This document shows, in pieces, positions 1 through 8,420 of a stretch of DNA of 64,000 nt; position 1 is the stretch's first letter, and every line of letters begins with the position of its first letter. Position numbers and translations under genes: made by a program. The stretch spans positions 1 to 64,000 of the forward strand of contig NZ_JAILPX010000026.1 of the NCBI RefSeq assembly GCF_024699275.1. Reading direction: 5' to 3'. The stretch is from Selenomonas sp. (GTDB lineage: Bacteria; Bacillota_C; Negativicutes; Selenomonadales; Selenomonadaceae). A model generated the notes under the pieces. The model made no database searches, had not been told where the DNA came from, and saw nothing but the letters and a program-made list of their open reading frames with translations.

Positions 1-233
1 CGCAGTGAGGACTGGCCCACAAAAGGCATGAACTGGATACGGAGATGAACATACGCGCCGCCGGCCTGCCCGGCGCAGGTGGCTAAAAAGTCCATACATT
101 TGCTTGTGGGCCATTTAGTGGGACGGCGAAAAGTATTACCACCTCCGCTCCAACTGCGCTGTGACAAAAAATAAAGCACGCAGTAACAGCGTTAAACTGC
201 AATTTGCCAAAGATGCATTGCTAAGTTTACAAA
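1..233. other. Left-edge non-coding stretch with nested inverted repeats
   Basis: No gene is supported here. A 10-base inverted repeat (TGGCCCACAA at 13-22 and its complement at 104-113) encloses a second one (GCGCCG at 55-60, CGGCGC at 71-76), so the first 115 bases could fold into a long hairpin. A short leftward frame from about 180 to the edge stays open but has no clear ribosome site and no recognised sequence. It could be the end of a structured RNA or a gene cut by the window edge. Confidence 0.3.
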
Positions 234-275
234 GCCTCCCATAAGTTAGCTTTCAGTTTCTAACTTATGGGAGGC
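234..275. terminator. Strong bidirectional terminator hairpin after the helicase gene
   Basis: Perfect 16-bp stem (234-249 with 260-275) and a 10-base loop. Leftward it is followed by TTTGTAA, so it best serves the leftward SNF2 gene that stops at 334. Confidence 0.75.
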
Positions 276-333
276 TCTACATTTTATATCAACATCTATT
301 AATCGTCACGCCACTTCGCGACTCGAACTAAGC

Positions 334-3300
334 TTACTTCTGAAACAATTCTCTTATTTCCTCATCCGTCAGCCGCGACAGGAAGTTTTCTCCCGGCTGG
401 ATCATCTGGTCAATCAGCGACTTTTTCTTCTGCTGAAGTTCATAGATTTTTTCCTCCACCGTACCCTTGGCCAGCATGCGAATAACCTGCACATTATTCT
501 TCTGCCCCAAACGATAAGCCCGGTCGGTGGCCTGATCTTCCACAGCGGGATTCCACCAGGGGTCGAAGTGAATAACCATATCTGCACCCGTAAGATTCAA
601 TCCCGTGCCGCCGGCTTTAAGGGATATCAAAAACACCGGAGTTTTCCCTTCATTAAAAGTCTTAACCAAGCGGATGCGTTCTAAGGGAGGCGTGGAACCA
701 TCCAGATAATAATAACCAATCCCCTGCTGTTTGAGGCGCTCGCCAATATGCCCCAGCATCGTGGTGAACTGGGAGAAAATCAGAATCCGATGTCCTCCTT
801 CCACAGCCTCACTAACCACTTCTTCCAACTGGTCCAGTTTGCCCGAACCACCCGTGTACCCCTCCAGGAACATGGCCGGGTCACAGGCAATTTGCCGCAG
901 ACGGGTTAAGATGGCCAGAATTTTTATGCGGCTGTCCTCTCCTGCCGCCAGCTGCTGGGCAAATTCCTTCTGACTCTTAAGGAACCAGCCCTGATAAACC
1001 TTTTCTTGTTTGGATGTCATGGAACTGACCAGCTTGCGTTCCACCTTATCCGGTAATTCCGTCAGCACATCCTTCTTCATCCGTCGCAGAATAAAGGGCA
1101 TCACATGACGTTTGAGGTCCTTGAGACTCCGCTCATCCTGTTCCCGCACGATGGGCGTTTCATACCTGTCCTTAAACTTCTTATGGGAGAGCAGGTATCC
1201 CGGCATCAAAAAGTCAAAAATTGACCAAAGTTCCGTCAATGTGTTTTCAATGGGCGTTCCCGTCAGCGCAAAGTAGCCTCGGGTCTTCAGCCGCTTCACG
1301 GCCCGGGCATTCTGCGTAGTCGGATTCTTGATATGCTGGGCTTCGTCCAAAAAGGCGTAGCGGAAACGCCGTTTTTCGTACATATCAATATCCCGTTTGA
1401 GCATATTGTAGGTAGTAACCAGTACATCGAAACTGGCATCCGCTTCATCGAGAATCTTCTGCCGCTCCGCCTTTGTGCCAGCCACTGCACAAGCCTTGAG
1501 TTCCGGTGCAAAGCGGGCAATCTCCTCCAGCCAGTTATACATCAGCGAAGTAGGGGCAATAACCAAGGATGGCGGCTCGTTGTAATCCTGCTGGGATAGC
1601 AGGAAGGCAATGACCTGCAGGGTTTTTCCCAATCCCATATCATCCGCCAGTATGCCCCCCAAATGGTACTGGGACAGGGTTGACAACCAATTGAACCCGG
1701 TAACCTGATAATCGCGCAAAACCCCCTGCAGGCTCTTCGGCACCTCTACGGTGCTTTCCTCAGGATGGCGGATATCCCGCACAATCGTGCGAAACTCCTT
1801 GCTGCGTTCCAGACGCAGAGCCTCATCTGCCCGAGCCAGTTCATCCAGATACATGGCCTGAGAAAGCGGCAATTCCACCTTCATACCCTGAGCCTTGCTA
1901 TTGCCAATTCCCGTGTTGTCCACAAAATCAGCAATGGCCTGCATCTGCTGATCCCCCAGAGTAATAAAGGTCTTATCCTTCAAGCGATGATATCGGCGTT
2001 TCTGCCGATAAGAATCAAGGATTTCCATGAGTTCATTAAAATCTAAATCCTTGGCATTGAAGGTAACCTCCAAAAGGTCTGCATCATTGACACTGACCCC
2101 GGCAGTCACCTTGGGCATGGGACGCACTGGACGGCTGGCAAAGGCATCTGCGTAAAAAACATCCACCCAGTCCGGCAAATTCGGCAATTCCTCCGTCAGG
2201 AATTCATAGCTTTTTTCCTCGTCCCGCTGTACCAGCTGATCGCGTTTTTTGCGGAAACCATAATGGGTAAGATGCAACAGGATTTCCTGTTCCTTATTCT
2301 CATCCCGCACCAGCTTTCGCCCGTCTCGAAGAGGCGGCTCCTTTTCCACCAGGGGATTAAAAACCGCATCCCCATAGGCGAACTTAGGCCGTACGGCAAT
2401 ACCATCCCCTTCGTAGTCAATGTAAAGCTCTACGGCCAACGGCTGCACCACATATTCTTCCATAAACTTCGGTGCAATCTTAATCTCCGCGGCCTTTTCT
2501 ATCTGGGGTAATACCTGTCCAAAAAAGGCCGCCATATCCTGAGGCCTGATTTTCACCGTCTCGGCGGCTTCAAAGGTCTGCAGCAAGGGTTTGACCCCTT
2601 GGGCAAAACGCTTCTCTGTCTGAAAAATCCGCCCATCCTGATAGACGAATCGGCAATTCCCATCCAGTGGTACGAGGTTCCCCTCTTCGGGCACCAATTC
2701 CCCATAACCATCCTCTTCCCGTAGTTCCATGGATACCCTTGGATTCCCCTTCTGCAGGTATACCGTTTCCAGCTCACCGCCATCCAGGCGTAATTCAAAG
2801 GGAATATCCTCCATAATGGCCAAAAACTCCCCTAAGGCCTCATCGGTCAGACGGAATTGTTTCTGCTCAAACAAATAGGAATGGTAACGCATATAGTACC
2901 GGCTTGTAGCGCCCACCGTGAACATGCCCTGTTCCGCGCGCAGGTAACGACGCAGCAGTTCATAAAGCTTGGCAGATTGTGCATCTGCCCAATGCACCTG
3001 TCCTAAATTGATAACGTTGCGCGTCCCCAAAGGCCAGTCCGCCCCGGCCTCCATATACTCCACCAGAGCGCTGGCATCTTTTACCACATAAAGCTTATCC
3101 ACCCCAAAGCGGAATTCCAGCCAACGATTATAGCTGCCATAATATTCCTCCACAAAGAGACGCGGGACCAGATGTACAGACTCAGCCTGTCCCGTTGTAA
3201 ATTTCGTCTTGTTGGCCGCAGCCGCCTCTTTGAAGAACGAAAACATCCGCTGGCTGGCCAGGCTCTGCCGTTCCCTCGTTTGCCGCGCATTTTTCTTTTC

Positions 3301-3666
3301 ATTCTGCTCCAGCATATCCCGGGCTGTCGTCACCCCCATATTGGCAAATTCTACCTTCAACGACTCAGGCGAACTTAATTCCTGTGCATCCTGTATGGTC
3401 ATAAGCGTTGCCACCACATGCTTGCACGCCCCTAAGTATTGCGCTGCTGCAGGACAAGTGCAGCTATAGTTTTCCACGTTGTTCCCGCTCTTATCCAGAC
3501 GCACCTCCACATCATAAGGTTCCGACCCCTGTACCACGGCACTCCAACGGGTCTTATTTTCATTCAGGGGCGTCAGGTCTTCCACCTCTCCTGCCCGGTA
3601 GTAATTAAGCCCCCTCTTGTACACCGTATCGCTGGCTAACGATTTTATCGTAATATCCTTTAACAT
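334..3666 (-). CDS. SNF2-family DEAD/DEAH helicase with SWIM zinc finger
   Basis: Large Swi2/Snf2 ATPase that probably translocates on double-stranded DNA and remodels protein-DNA complexes; its bacterial role is not settled. Near the N-terminus a SWIM zinc finger is visible (CTCP, then CKH, about residues 69-83). A long linker leads to the ATPase: Walker A DDMGLGKT near residue 675, DEAQH near 775, the SNF2 signature LTGTPIEN, and helicase C motifs with GLNLTGADMVIHFDPWWNP and a terminal DRAYRLGQ arginine finger. I chose the ATG at 3666, ten bases after GGGAG; a TTG three codons upstream lies too close to that site. It diverges from the glycosyltransferase at 3746 and ends before the hairpin at 234-275. 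Confidence 0.93.
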   Translation of the reverse strand: MLKDITIKSLASDTVYKRGLNYYRAGEVEDLTPLNENKTRWSAVVQGSEPYDVEVRLDKSGNNVENYSCTCPAAAQYLGACKHVVATLMTIQDAQELSSPESLKVEFANMGVTTARDMLEQNEKKNARQTRERQSLASQRMFSFFKEAAAANKTKFTTGQAESVHLVPRLFVEEYYGSYNRWLEFRFGVDKLYVVKDASALVEYMEAGADWPLGTRNVINLGQVHWADAQSAKLYELLRRYLRAEQGMFTVGATSRYYMRYHSYLFEQKQFRLTDEALGEFLAIMEDIPFELRLDGGELETVYLQKGNPRVSMELREEDGYGELVPEEGNLVPLDGNCRFVYQDGRIFQTEKRFAQGVKPLLQTFEAAETVKIRPQDMAAFFGQVLPQIEKAAEIKIAPKFMEEYVVQPLAVELYIDYEGDGIAVRPKFAYGDAVFNPLVEKEPPLRDGRKLVRDENKEQEILLHLTHYGFRKKRDQLVQRDEEKSYEFLTEELPNLPDWVDVFYADAFASRPVRPMPKVTAGVSVNDADLLEVTFNAKDLDFNELMEILDSYRQKRRYHRLKDKTFITLGDQQMQAIADFVDNTGIGNSKAQGMKVELPLSQAMYLDELARADEALRLERSKEFRTIVRDIRHPEESTVEVPKSLQGVLRDYQVTGFNWLSTLSQYHLGGILADDMGLGKTLQVIAFLLSQQDYNEPPSLVIAPTSLMYNWLEEIARFAPELKACAVAGTKAERQKILDEADASFDVLVTTYNMLKRDIDMYEKRRFRYAFLDEAQHIKNPTTQNARAVKRLKTRGYFALTGTPIENTLTELWSIFDFLMPGYLLSHKKFKDRYETPIVREQDERSLKDLKRHVMPFILRRMKKDVLTELPDKVERKLVSSMTSKQEKVYQGWFLKSQKEFAQQLAAGEDSRIKILAILTRLRQIACDPAMFLEGYTGGSGKLDQLEEVVSEAVEGGHRILIFSQFTTMLGHIGERLKQQGIGYYYLDGSTPPLERIRLVKTFNEGKTPVFLISLKAGGTGLNLTGADMVIHFDPWWNPAVEDQATDRAYRLGQKNNVQVIRMLAKGTVEEKIYELQQKKKSLIDQMIQPGENFLSRLTDEEIRELFQK

Positions 3667-3745
3667 CTTGGACAATCTCCCACTACTGTGCTAATATAAG
3701 TCTATCTTTTTATTGTACTATGATTGAAAGGTAAAACCAACCGTT

Positions 3746-4825
3746 ATGGAAAATAAAACGGGAAATAAAATCCTGATTCTACGGCTCTCTGCTATTGGCG
3801 ATGTGCTCCATGCTACCCCGGTAGCCAGAGAACTGAAAAAATTACAGCCGGATGCCCATATCACTTGGATGGTAAGCCCACCTGCCGATAAGCTCTTAAG
3901 GGAAAACCCGGACATCGATGAAATACTGGTCTGGGATCGGCGCCCCCTGGATAAAGCCTTTGCCAGTTTAAGCCTAGCCACCGCTTATCGTGAACTCAAA
4001 AAAGCCCGGGCCCTCTTAAAGGCCCGGCACTTTGATCTGGTATTGGATATCCAGGGACTCTTCCTGACAGGAATCCTGGCCCGCTTATCCGGGGCCAGAC
4101 GGCGCATCGGTATCCACGAGCGCCACGAGGGCAATCCCTTCTTCATGAGCGAAATGGCACCCAATATCGAAAGTTCCCATAAAGTACACCGCTATTTGAG
4201 TGCACTTATGCCCTTGGGATTCGACTTAATGAAATTCATCCCGGGACTTACGTTGAACCTGCCCCAGGGACTCCATACCTTTGCAGAAAAATTCTGGCAG
4301 CAACACCATGTCGATACAAATCGTCCCATCCTGATGGTCTCTGTCCGCACCACCTGGCCCGATAAGAACTGGGAACCGAAAAACTTTGGCCAAGCCTTGA
4401 ATGAATTGGACGAACAGATACAAATCATCTTCTGCGGATCTGACGGGGACGAAGTATTTATCCAGCAAGCACAGGCACAGATGAACCGCTCCAGCCTATC
4501 CATCGCTGGACAGACGAATCTCATCGAGCTGGCCGCTTTGCTGAAATCCGCAAACCTGCTGCTTTCCTGTGATACGGGCCCCCTACATATTGCTGATGCC
4601 GTGGGCTGCAAAACCCTCTCCCTTTGGGGGCCGACTCAGCCGGATGTCTATGGCCCCCTGACCAAGGGACATACATTTATCATCAGTCCCTACGCGTGCA
4701 GGCGCTGCCTGAAAACGAGATGTCAGCGACAAACCAATGCCTGCATGAAAGCCATAACGCCAGCAATGGTAACCGCAAAACTAAACACCATCTTCAAGAA
4801 GGAGCGTACTCGTGAAACCATCTAA
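3746..4825 (+). CDS. Glycosyltransferase family 9 (heptosyltransferase-like)
   Basis: GT-B glycosyltransferase of the ADP-heptose:LPS heptosyltransferase family (GT9), expected to add a heptose or similar sugar to lipopolysaccharide core on the cytoplasmic face. The N-terminus shows the family start ILILRLSAIGDVLHATP. The C-terminal nucleotide-sugar half has SCDTGPLHIADAVG and WGPTQPDVYGPL. A cysteine-bearing tail (CRRCLKTRCQ) matches many GT9 members. At 359 residues it has the usual length. It overlaps the antiporter gene by 14 bases, so the two are probably translationally coupled. The acceptor cannot be read from sequence; GT9 genes normally accompany an LPS outer membrane, which supports a diderm host. 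Confidence 0.9.
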   Translation: MENKTGNKILILRLSAIGDVLHATPVARELKKLQPDAHITWMVSPPADKLLRENPDIDEILVWDRRPLDKAFASLSLATAYRELKKARALLKARHFDLVLDIQGLFLTGILARLSGARRRIGIHERHEGNPFFMSEMAPNIESSHKVHRYLSALMPLGFDLMKFIPGLTLNLPQGLHTFAEKFWQQHHVDTNRPILMVSVRTTWPDKNWEPKNFGQALNELDEQIQIIFCGSDGDEVFIQQAQAQMNRSSLSIAGQTNLIELAALLKSANLLLSCDTGPLHIADAVGCKTLSLWGPTQPDVYGPLTKGHTFIISPYACRRCLKTRCQRQTNACMKAITPAMVTAKLNTIFKKERTRETI

Positions 4826-6146
4826 AAAAAAGGCAGAAGCCAAGGCTTCTGCCTTACTGCCCATCCTTGTATTCCTGCTCTTGTACCTGGGAGCAGGAAT
4901 TTGGTATGAATATATCGACCCTGTGGAAGGCCAAATGGGCTTCTATGTAATGTCCGTGGTCGTCGCCTTTGGCTTAGCTCTGATTGTGGCCTTTTTCCAA
5001 AACCGAAAACGCGATTTTCTCGGCAATATTGAACTCTGTGCCAAAAGCATTGGCGATGTGAACATCACCATCATGCTATTCATCTTTTTAATGGCCGGTG
5101 CCTTCAGCGGTATCGCAAAAGCAGCAGGTGGAGTCGAAAGTACCGCTCACCTGCTGCTGAATTTCATTCCTGGTACATTTGCTGTGCCAGGCCTCTTCCT
5201 GATTGCCTGCCTGATTTCCATGTCCATGGGCACCAGCGTGGGAACCATCACGGTCTTAGTACCCATAGCAGCCTCCGTAGCTGCCAATGCAAACCTTAGT
5301 CTGCCCCTGACCGTCGGAACAGTGGTGGGGGGCGCCATGTTCGGTGACAATCTATCCTTTATTTCCGACACCACCATCGCCGCTACCCGCACCCAGGGAA
5401 CACGCATGCAGGATAAATTCTTCACCAATCTCAAGATTGCCCTGCCAGCAGCTCTGGCTACTATTGCGCTGTTGATTGCCCTGGCCTGCCAAATGCCCCG
5501 AATTGAACTGGGAACCTTTGATTACTCCCTGCTGCTGGCTCTGCCCTATTTTCTGGTTTTACTGATGGCACTGGTGGGTATCAATGTCTTCTGCGTGCTG
5601 GGCACAGGAATCCTGTTATTCTTTGCCTTTGGCCTGGCGGCTGGTACCACCACCCTATCTACAGCCTTCTCGGCTATGGGAACCGGCACCAACGGCATGT
5701 TCGAAACCATGATTGTCACGATTTTGGCCGCTTCCATCAGTGCAATCATGCGAGACGGCGGCGGATTCGAAGCACTACTGAACTTCATCCGCCACTACTT
5801 CAAGGGGATACGCGGCGGGCGTCTCGGTATCGGCTTAATGACCATTCTCATGGATATTGCCACCGCCAACAATACCGTAGCCATTGTGGTAGCCGGCCCC
5901 ATCGCCAAAACCATCAGCGAAGAATACGGCATCAAGCCACAAGACAGTGCTTCTCTGTTGGATACCTTCTCCTGTATTGCCCAGGGTATAATCCCCTATG
6001 GCGCACAATTGCTCATCGCCTCAGCGCTGGCAGGCATCTCCAGTCTCAGCATTATCCCTTGTCTTTTCTATCCCTTTTTCCTGGCCTGCGCCGTACTGTT
6101 ATCCATCATGCTGACCAAAGACAGAAACGATTGCGTGGATTCTTAA
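4812..6146 (+). CDS. nhaC: NhaC-family Na+/H+ antiporter
   Basis: Polytopic inner-membrane antiporter of the NhaC superfamily, probably exchanging Na+ for H+ (some relatives exchange amino acids or organic acids). It is 444 residues with about eleven hydrophobic segments. Family landmarks include SMSMGTSVGTITVLVPIA, the MFGDNLSFISDTTIAATRTQG block, and the late DIATANNTVAIVVAGPIAK segment. A GTG start at 4812 follows AAGGAG within the end of the glycosyltransferase gene. The 3' end overlaps the convergent ygbA-like gene by four bases. The next terminator in this direction is the hairpin at 6513-6567, beyond ygbA, so its mRNA may run antisense through that gene. Confidence 0.88.
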   Translation: MKPSKKKAEAKASALLPILVFLLLYLGAGIWYEYIDPVEGQMGFYVMSVVVAFGLALIVAFFQNRKRDFLGNIELCAKSIGDVNITIMLFIFLMAGAFSGIAKAAGGVESTAHLLLNFIPGTFAVPGLFLIACLISMSMGTSVGTITVLVPIAASVAANANLSLPLTVGTVVGGAMFGDNLSFISDTTIAATRTQGTRMQDKFFTNLKIALPAALATIALLIALACQMPRIELGTFDYSLLLALPYFLVLLMALVGINVFCVLGTGILLFFAFGLAAGTTTLSTAFSAMGTGTNGMFETMIVTILAASISAIMRDGGGFEALLNFIRHYFKGIRGGRLGIGLMTILMDIATANNTVAIVVAGPIAKTISEEYGIKPQDSASLLDTFSCIAQGIIPYGAQLLIASALAGISSLSIIPCLFYPFFLACAVLLSIMLTKDRNDCVDS

Positions 6147-6511
6147 CGACGTACCACCGCTTCCTTCTTTCTTAAACCATGGCGTGTTCGCCATTCAATA
6201 AGGATATGCCGCAAAGCCATCAAGGGATGAACAAACAGCATCCTCGGACCGCCATAACGCATGATTTCCTTGATTTTCGCAGCCTCCTGCTGCCCATAAC
6301 AATGTATGGGACAAACACTGCAAAAGGTCTTGATATCCATGCGGGGACATTTCTCCAACCGCTGCAATGCATAATCGGCCATGAACTGGCAGTCCCTACA
6401 TAAGGTATCCCCTGGATTCCGCTTATGCTTATGTCCCCTGCAATAGATTTTGATGATTTCCCTAACCGTCTGCACTTCTTCCCGACGCTTCTTTTCCACA
6501 TCTATAGCCAT
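6143..6511 (-). CDS. ygbA: YgbA-type 'nitrous oxide-stimulated promoter' family protein
   Basis: Small cytosolic cysteine-rich protein (122 residues) of the YgbA/NO-stimulated promoter family (PF11756). Visible are paired cysteines in the order CRGHKHKRNPGDTLCRDC, then CPRMDIKTFCSVCPIHCY, and the typical GGPRMLFVHPLMALRH segment near the C-terminus. The cysteines suggest metal or Fe-S binding. In enterobacteria the gene belongs to the NsrR nitrosative-stress regulon, but the biochemical role is unclear. The ATG is separated by only one base from a strong hairpin with a U-tract at 6513-6567, so its own transcription start must lie within or very near that structure. A second nitrosative-stress gene, hcp, lies in this window at 34.8 kb. 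Confidence 0.85.
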   Translation of the reverse strand: MAIDVEKKRREEVQTVREIIKIYCRGHKHKRNPGDTLCRDCQFMADYALQRLEKCPRMDIKTFCSVCPIHCYGQQEAAKIKEIMRYGGPRMLFVHPLMALRHILIEWRTRHGLRKKEAVVRR

Positions 6512-6512
6512 A

Positions 6513-6567
6513 AAAAACCCCGCTTTTCGTAAGTTAACGTCATTTTAACACGAAAAGCAGGGTTTTT
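6513..6567. terminator. Bidirectional terminator directly before ygbA
   Basis: Arms 6513-6530 and 6550-6567 pair over 18 bp with one mismatch, and U-runs follow in both directions. Rightward it can end the nhaC transcript; leftward it can end read-through from the sorbitol operon. The leftward 3' arm abuts the ygbA start codon at 6511. Confidence 0.8.
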
Positions 6568-6599
6568 CATCTACAAATGTTACATCATGCACATGCCCT

Positions 6600-6684
6600 T
6601 GTGGATAAGTGTGGATAACTCAGCCGTTTCAACACAGGTTATCCACAGAATCCACAAGGTTATGCACAGGCTATCTGTGGATAG
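6600..6684. other. DnaA-box cluster (five boxes in 85 bp)
   Basis: Boxes matching or nearly matching TTATNCACA: TGTGGATAA at 6600-6608 and 6610-6618, TTATCCACA at 6639-6647, TTATGCACA at 6660-6668 and TGTGGATAG at 6676-6684. A degenerate copy sits near 6649. An AT-rich run follows at 6691-6722. It lies in the gap between the SorC-type gene and ygbA, with no dnaA, dnaN, gyrB or rpmH nearby. A DnaA-titration or DnaA-regulated site is more likely than a replication origin. Confidence 0.8.
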
Positions 6685-6701
6685 CCATGTCAAGTCATAA
6701 T

Positions 6702-7640
6702 TTATTCATTCAGTAATATTTTGGCGGTTTCTTCATCGGTAACCAGTATATTGATCAGCTTCCCCCGCAGTGCTCCCATAATCGCCGGAACTTTTTCCCG
6801 GGAAGCTGCCAGGCCGATACTGTACTCCAACTGTCGAATTTTTTCCAAGCCCACAGCAATAATCCGATTAGAAAAGGGGGTCTCCACTTCATGTCCATTG
6901 ATATCATAGAATACCGAACATATTTCACCCACGGCCCCGGTATGAGCCAAAGATTCGATAGCCTGCCGGCCAAAACTACCTGCCCAGACTAGATTGGAAG
7001 ACTTAACCGGTGCGCCAATGCCCACAATGCCGATATCCAAACGATTCCAAAGGGCAGAGATTTTTTCATAATTCACATCCTGTACAATGGCTTTGCGGAT
7101 TTCTGCGGTTTTAGCAATGGCAGGGGCATAGATATAATGGCTGCGTCCGGAAAAAGCCCGAGCCATCTGGTAACAGATTGTATTCACATGATATTCGCTT
7201 TCAATACTCTCCGGACCACCATCTAAAGGCACAAAATCAACGTCCAGAGCCGTGTTCTTTTCCTGCTCAGCAAATTTTGCCAATTCACTGATAGTCGTTC
7301 CCCAGGCCATCCCCACCACCTTACCGTCACTTAATATGCGACGAATAACCCGTAAGCCGGCCCGGGCCATCTGCTCCTTGATGAACTGCATATCATAACT
7401 TTTCGGAACCACACATGCTTCTTTAAGACCAAAACGCCGTTCTAGATCTGCCTCCAGTTCATCAAAAGAATCACTTTCCACCGTGATTTTGACAATCTTA
7501 TCCTTGAGCGCCTTTTTTAGGTATTTGCTGACGGTAGTACGGTCAATCCCCATGCGCTCAGCAATCTCACTCTGTTTGAGATGCTCCATATAATACATAT
7601 TGGCAACCTTAACTAAAATCCGCCGTTCCACGGGCTGCAT
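6702..7640 (-). CDS. SorC-family sugar-responsive transcriptional regulator
   Basis: DNA-binding regulator of the SorC/DeoR-like family, 312 residues. The N-terminal helix-turn-helix reads SEIAERMGIDRTTVSKYLKKA. The remainder is the SorC sugar-phosphate-binding domain, recognisable from GMAWGTTISEL, the VPLDGGP stretch and VGIGAP. It is the last gene of the leftward sorbitol operon and probably senses a sorbitol-pathway phosphate such as sorbitol-6-P or fructose-6-P (inference). Candidate operators lie before gutM at 11746-11766 and 11881-11926. GGGGG eight bases before the ATG supports the start. A SorC-type regulator with a GutM-type sorbitol PTS differs from the enterobacterial SrlR/GutM pair. 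Confidence 0.88.
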   Translation of the reverse strand: MQPVERRILVKVANMYYMEHLKQSEIAERMGIDRTTVSKYLKKALKDKIVKITVESDSFDELEADLERRFGLKEACVVPKSYDMQFIKEQMARAGLRVIRRILSDGKVVGMAWGTTISELAKFAEQEKNTALDVDFVPLDGGPESIESEYHVNTICYQMARAFSGRSHYIYAPAIAKTAEIRKAIVQDVNYEKISALWNRLDIGIVGIGAPVKSSNLVWAGSFGRQAIESLAHTGAVGEICSVFYDINGHEVETPFSNRIIAVGLEKIRQLEYSIGLAASREKVPAIMGALRGKLINILVTDEETAKILLNE

Positions 7641-7674
7641 AATGCTTCCCCCTCTCGGGTTGATTTAGGACAAA

Positions 7675-8352
7675 TCAAATATCCTGCATGGTCTTTCCCT
7701 GACCGGTAAGCTGTTCAAAATCGGCAATAAAATCTTCCACTGCAGAATTTATGGCCGCATTTTTCACAAAGCCCAGTATGATATCGCCAGCTACGGTGGC
7801 AGCACCGACTCCATATTGACAAAGTTCCAATACCTGCTGGCTATTCTTAAAACTGGCTGCGAGAATCTCTGTACCGCAATGATTGTTTTGGAAAATATCG
7901 TGTATTTCCTTGGCCACTTGTATCCCGTTATAGCCCATATTGTCAATGCGGTTCACATAAGGTGCTGCATATTTTGCACCACATTTAGCGGCTAAAAATC
8001 CTTGCATCGGTGTATAAATAGCTGTGGCCGTAACATTCACGCCCTGAGCAGCCAATTTCTTCATCGCCTTAAAGCCTTCCTCAACAGCTGGTACTTTGAT
8101 ATAAGTGCTGGCCCCTAATTCCTCCCGGATACGCTTGGCATCTTCCACCATAACTTCGGCCTGACGGGCAATCACCTGTACATGAAGCTGAGCCTTACTT
8201 CCAATTATGCTGCGTATATCTTTGAGCACTGCGTAAGGCTGTCGCCCGCTTTTGGCCAAAATTGACGGATTCGTCGTAACTCCATCAATGGGATAATAGT
8301 CATAAATTCTCTTGATTATTTCAACATTTGCATCGTCAATCAATAGCTTCAT
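7675..8352 (-). CDS. Transaldolase / fructose-6-phosphate aldolase-like protein
   Basis: Small single-domain class I aldolase (225 residues) of the TalC/FSA group. The N-terminal LLIDDANVEIIKR, the GVTTNPSI motif and the Schiff-base lysine region STYIKVPAVEEG are all present, followed by GVNVTATAIYTPMQ and the AAPYVNRIDNMG segment. Members either transfer dihydroxyacetone or cleave fructose-6-P to dihydroxyacetone and glyceraldehyde-3-P; sequence alone does not separate these. The start at 8352 follows GGAGGAATT; an upstream in-frame ATG lies inside the intercistronic hairpin. Its place after sorbitol-6-P dehydrogenase suggests that it works on the fructose-6-P made there, or on a related sugar phosphate. 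Confidence 0.87.
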   Translation of the reverse strand: MKLLIDDANVEIIKRIYDYYPIDGVTTNPSILAKSGRQPYAVLKDIRSIIGSKAQLHVQVIARQAEVMVEDAKRIREELGASTYIKVPAVEEGFKAMKKLAAQGVNVTATAIYTPMQGFLAAKCGAKYAAPYVNRIDNMGYNGIQVAKEIHDIFQNNHCGTEILAASFKNSQQVLELCQYGVGAATVAGDIILGFVKNAAINSAVEDFIADFEQLTGQGKTMQDI

Positions 8353-8376
8353 GATAATTCCTCCAAATTTTACACC

Positions 8377-8412
8377 GAAAACTGGCACACAGAGGGTAAT
8401 GTGCCAGTTTTC
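8377..8412. repeat. Intercistronic hairpin between the dehydrogenase and aldolase genes
   Basis: Perfect 13-bp inverted repeat (GAAAACTGGCACA at 8377-8389, complement at 8400-8412). No U-run follows in the operon direction, so it is more likely an mRNA processing or stabilising hairpin than a terminator. Confidence 0.6.
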
Positions 8413-8420
8413 GTATTCTC

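Noticed and set aside
6600..6722. Chromosomal origin of replication
   Set aside because: No dnaA, dnaN, gyrB or rpmH neighbours, and flanking genes do not diverge from the site.
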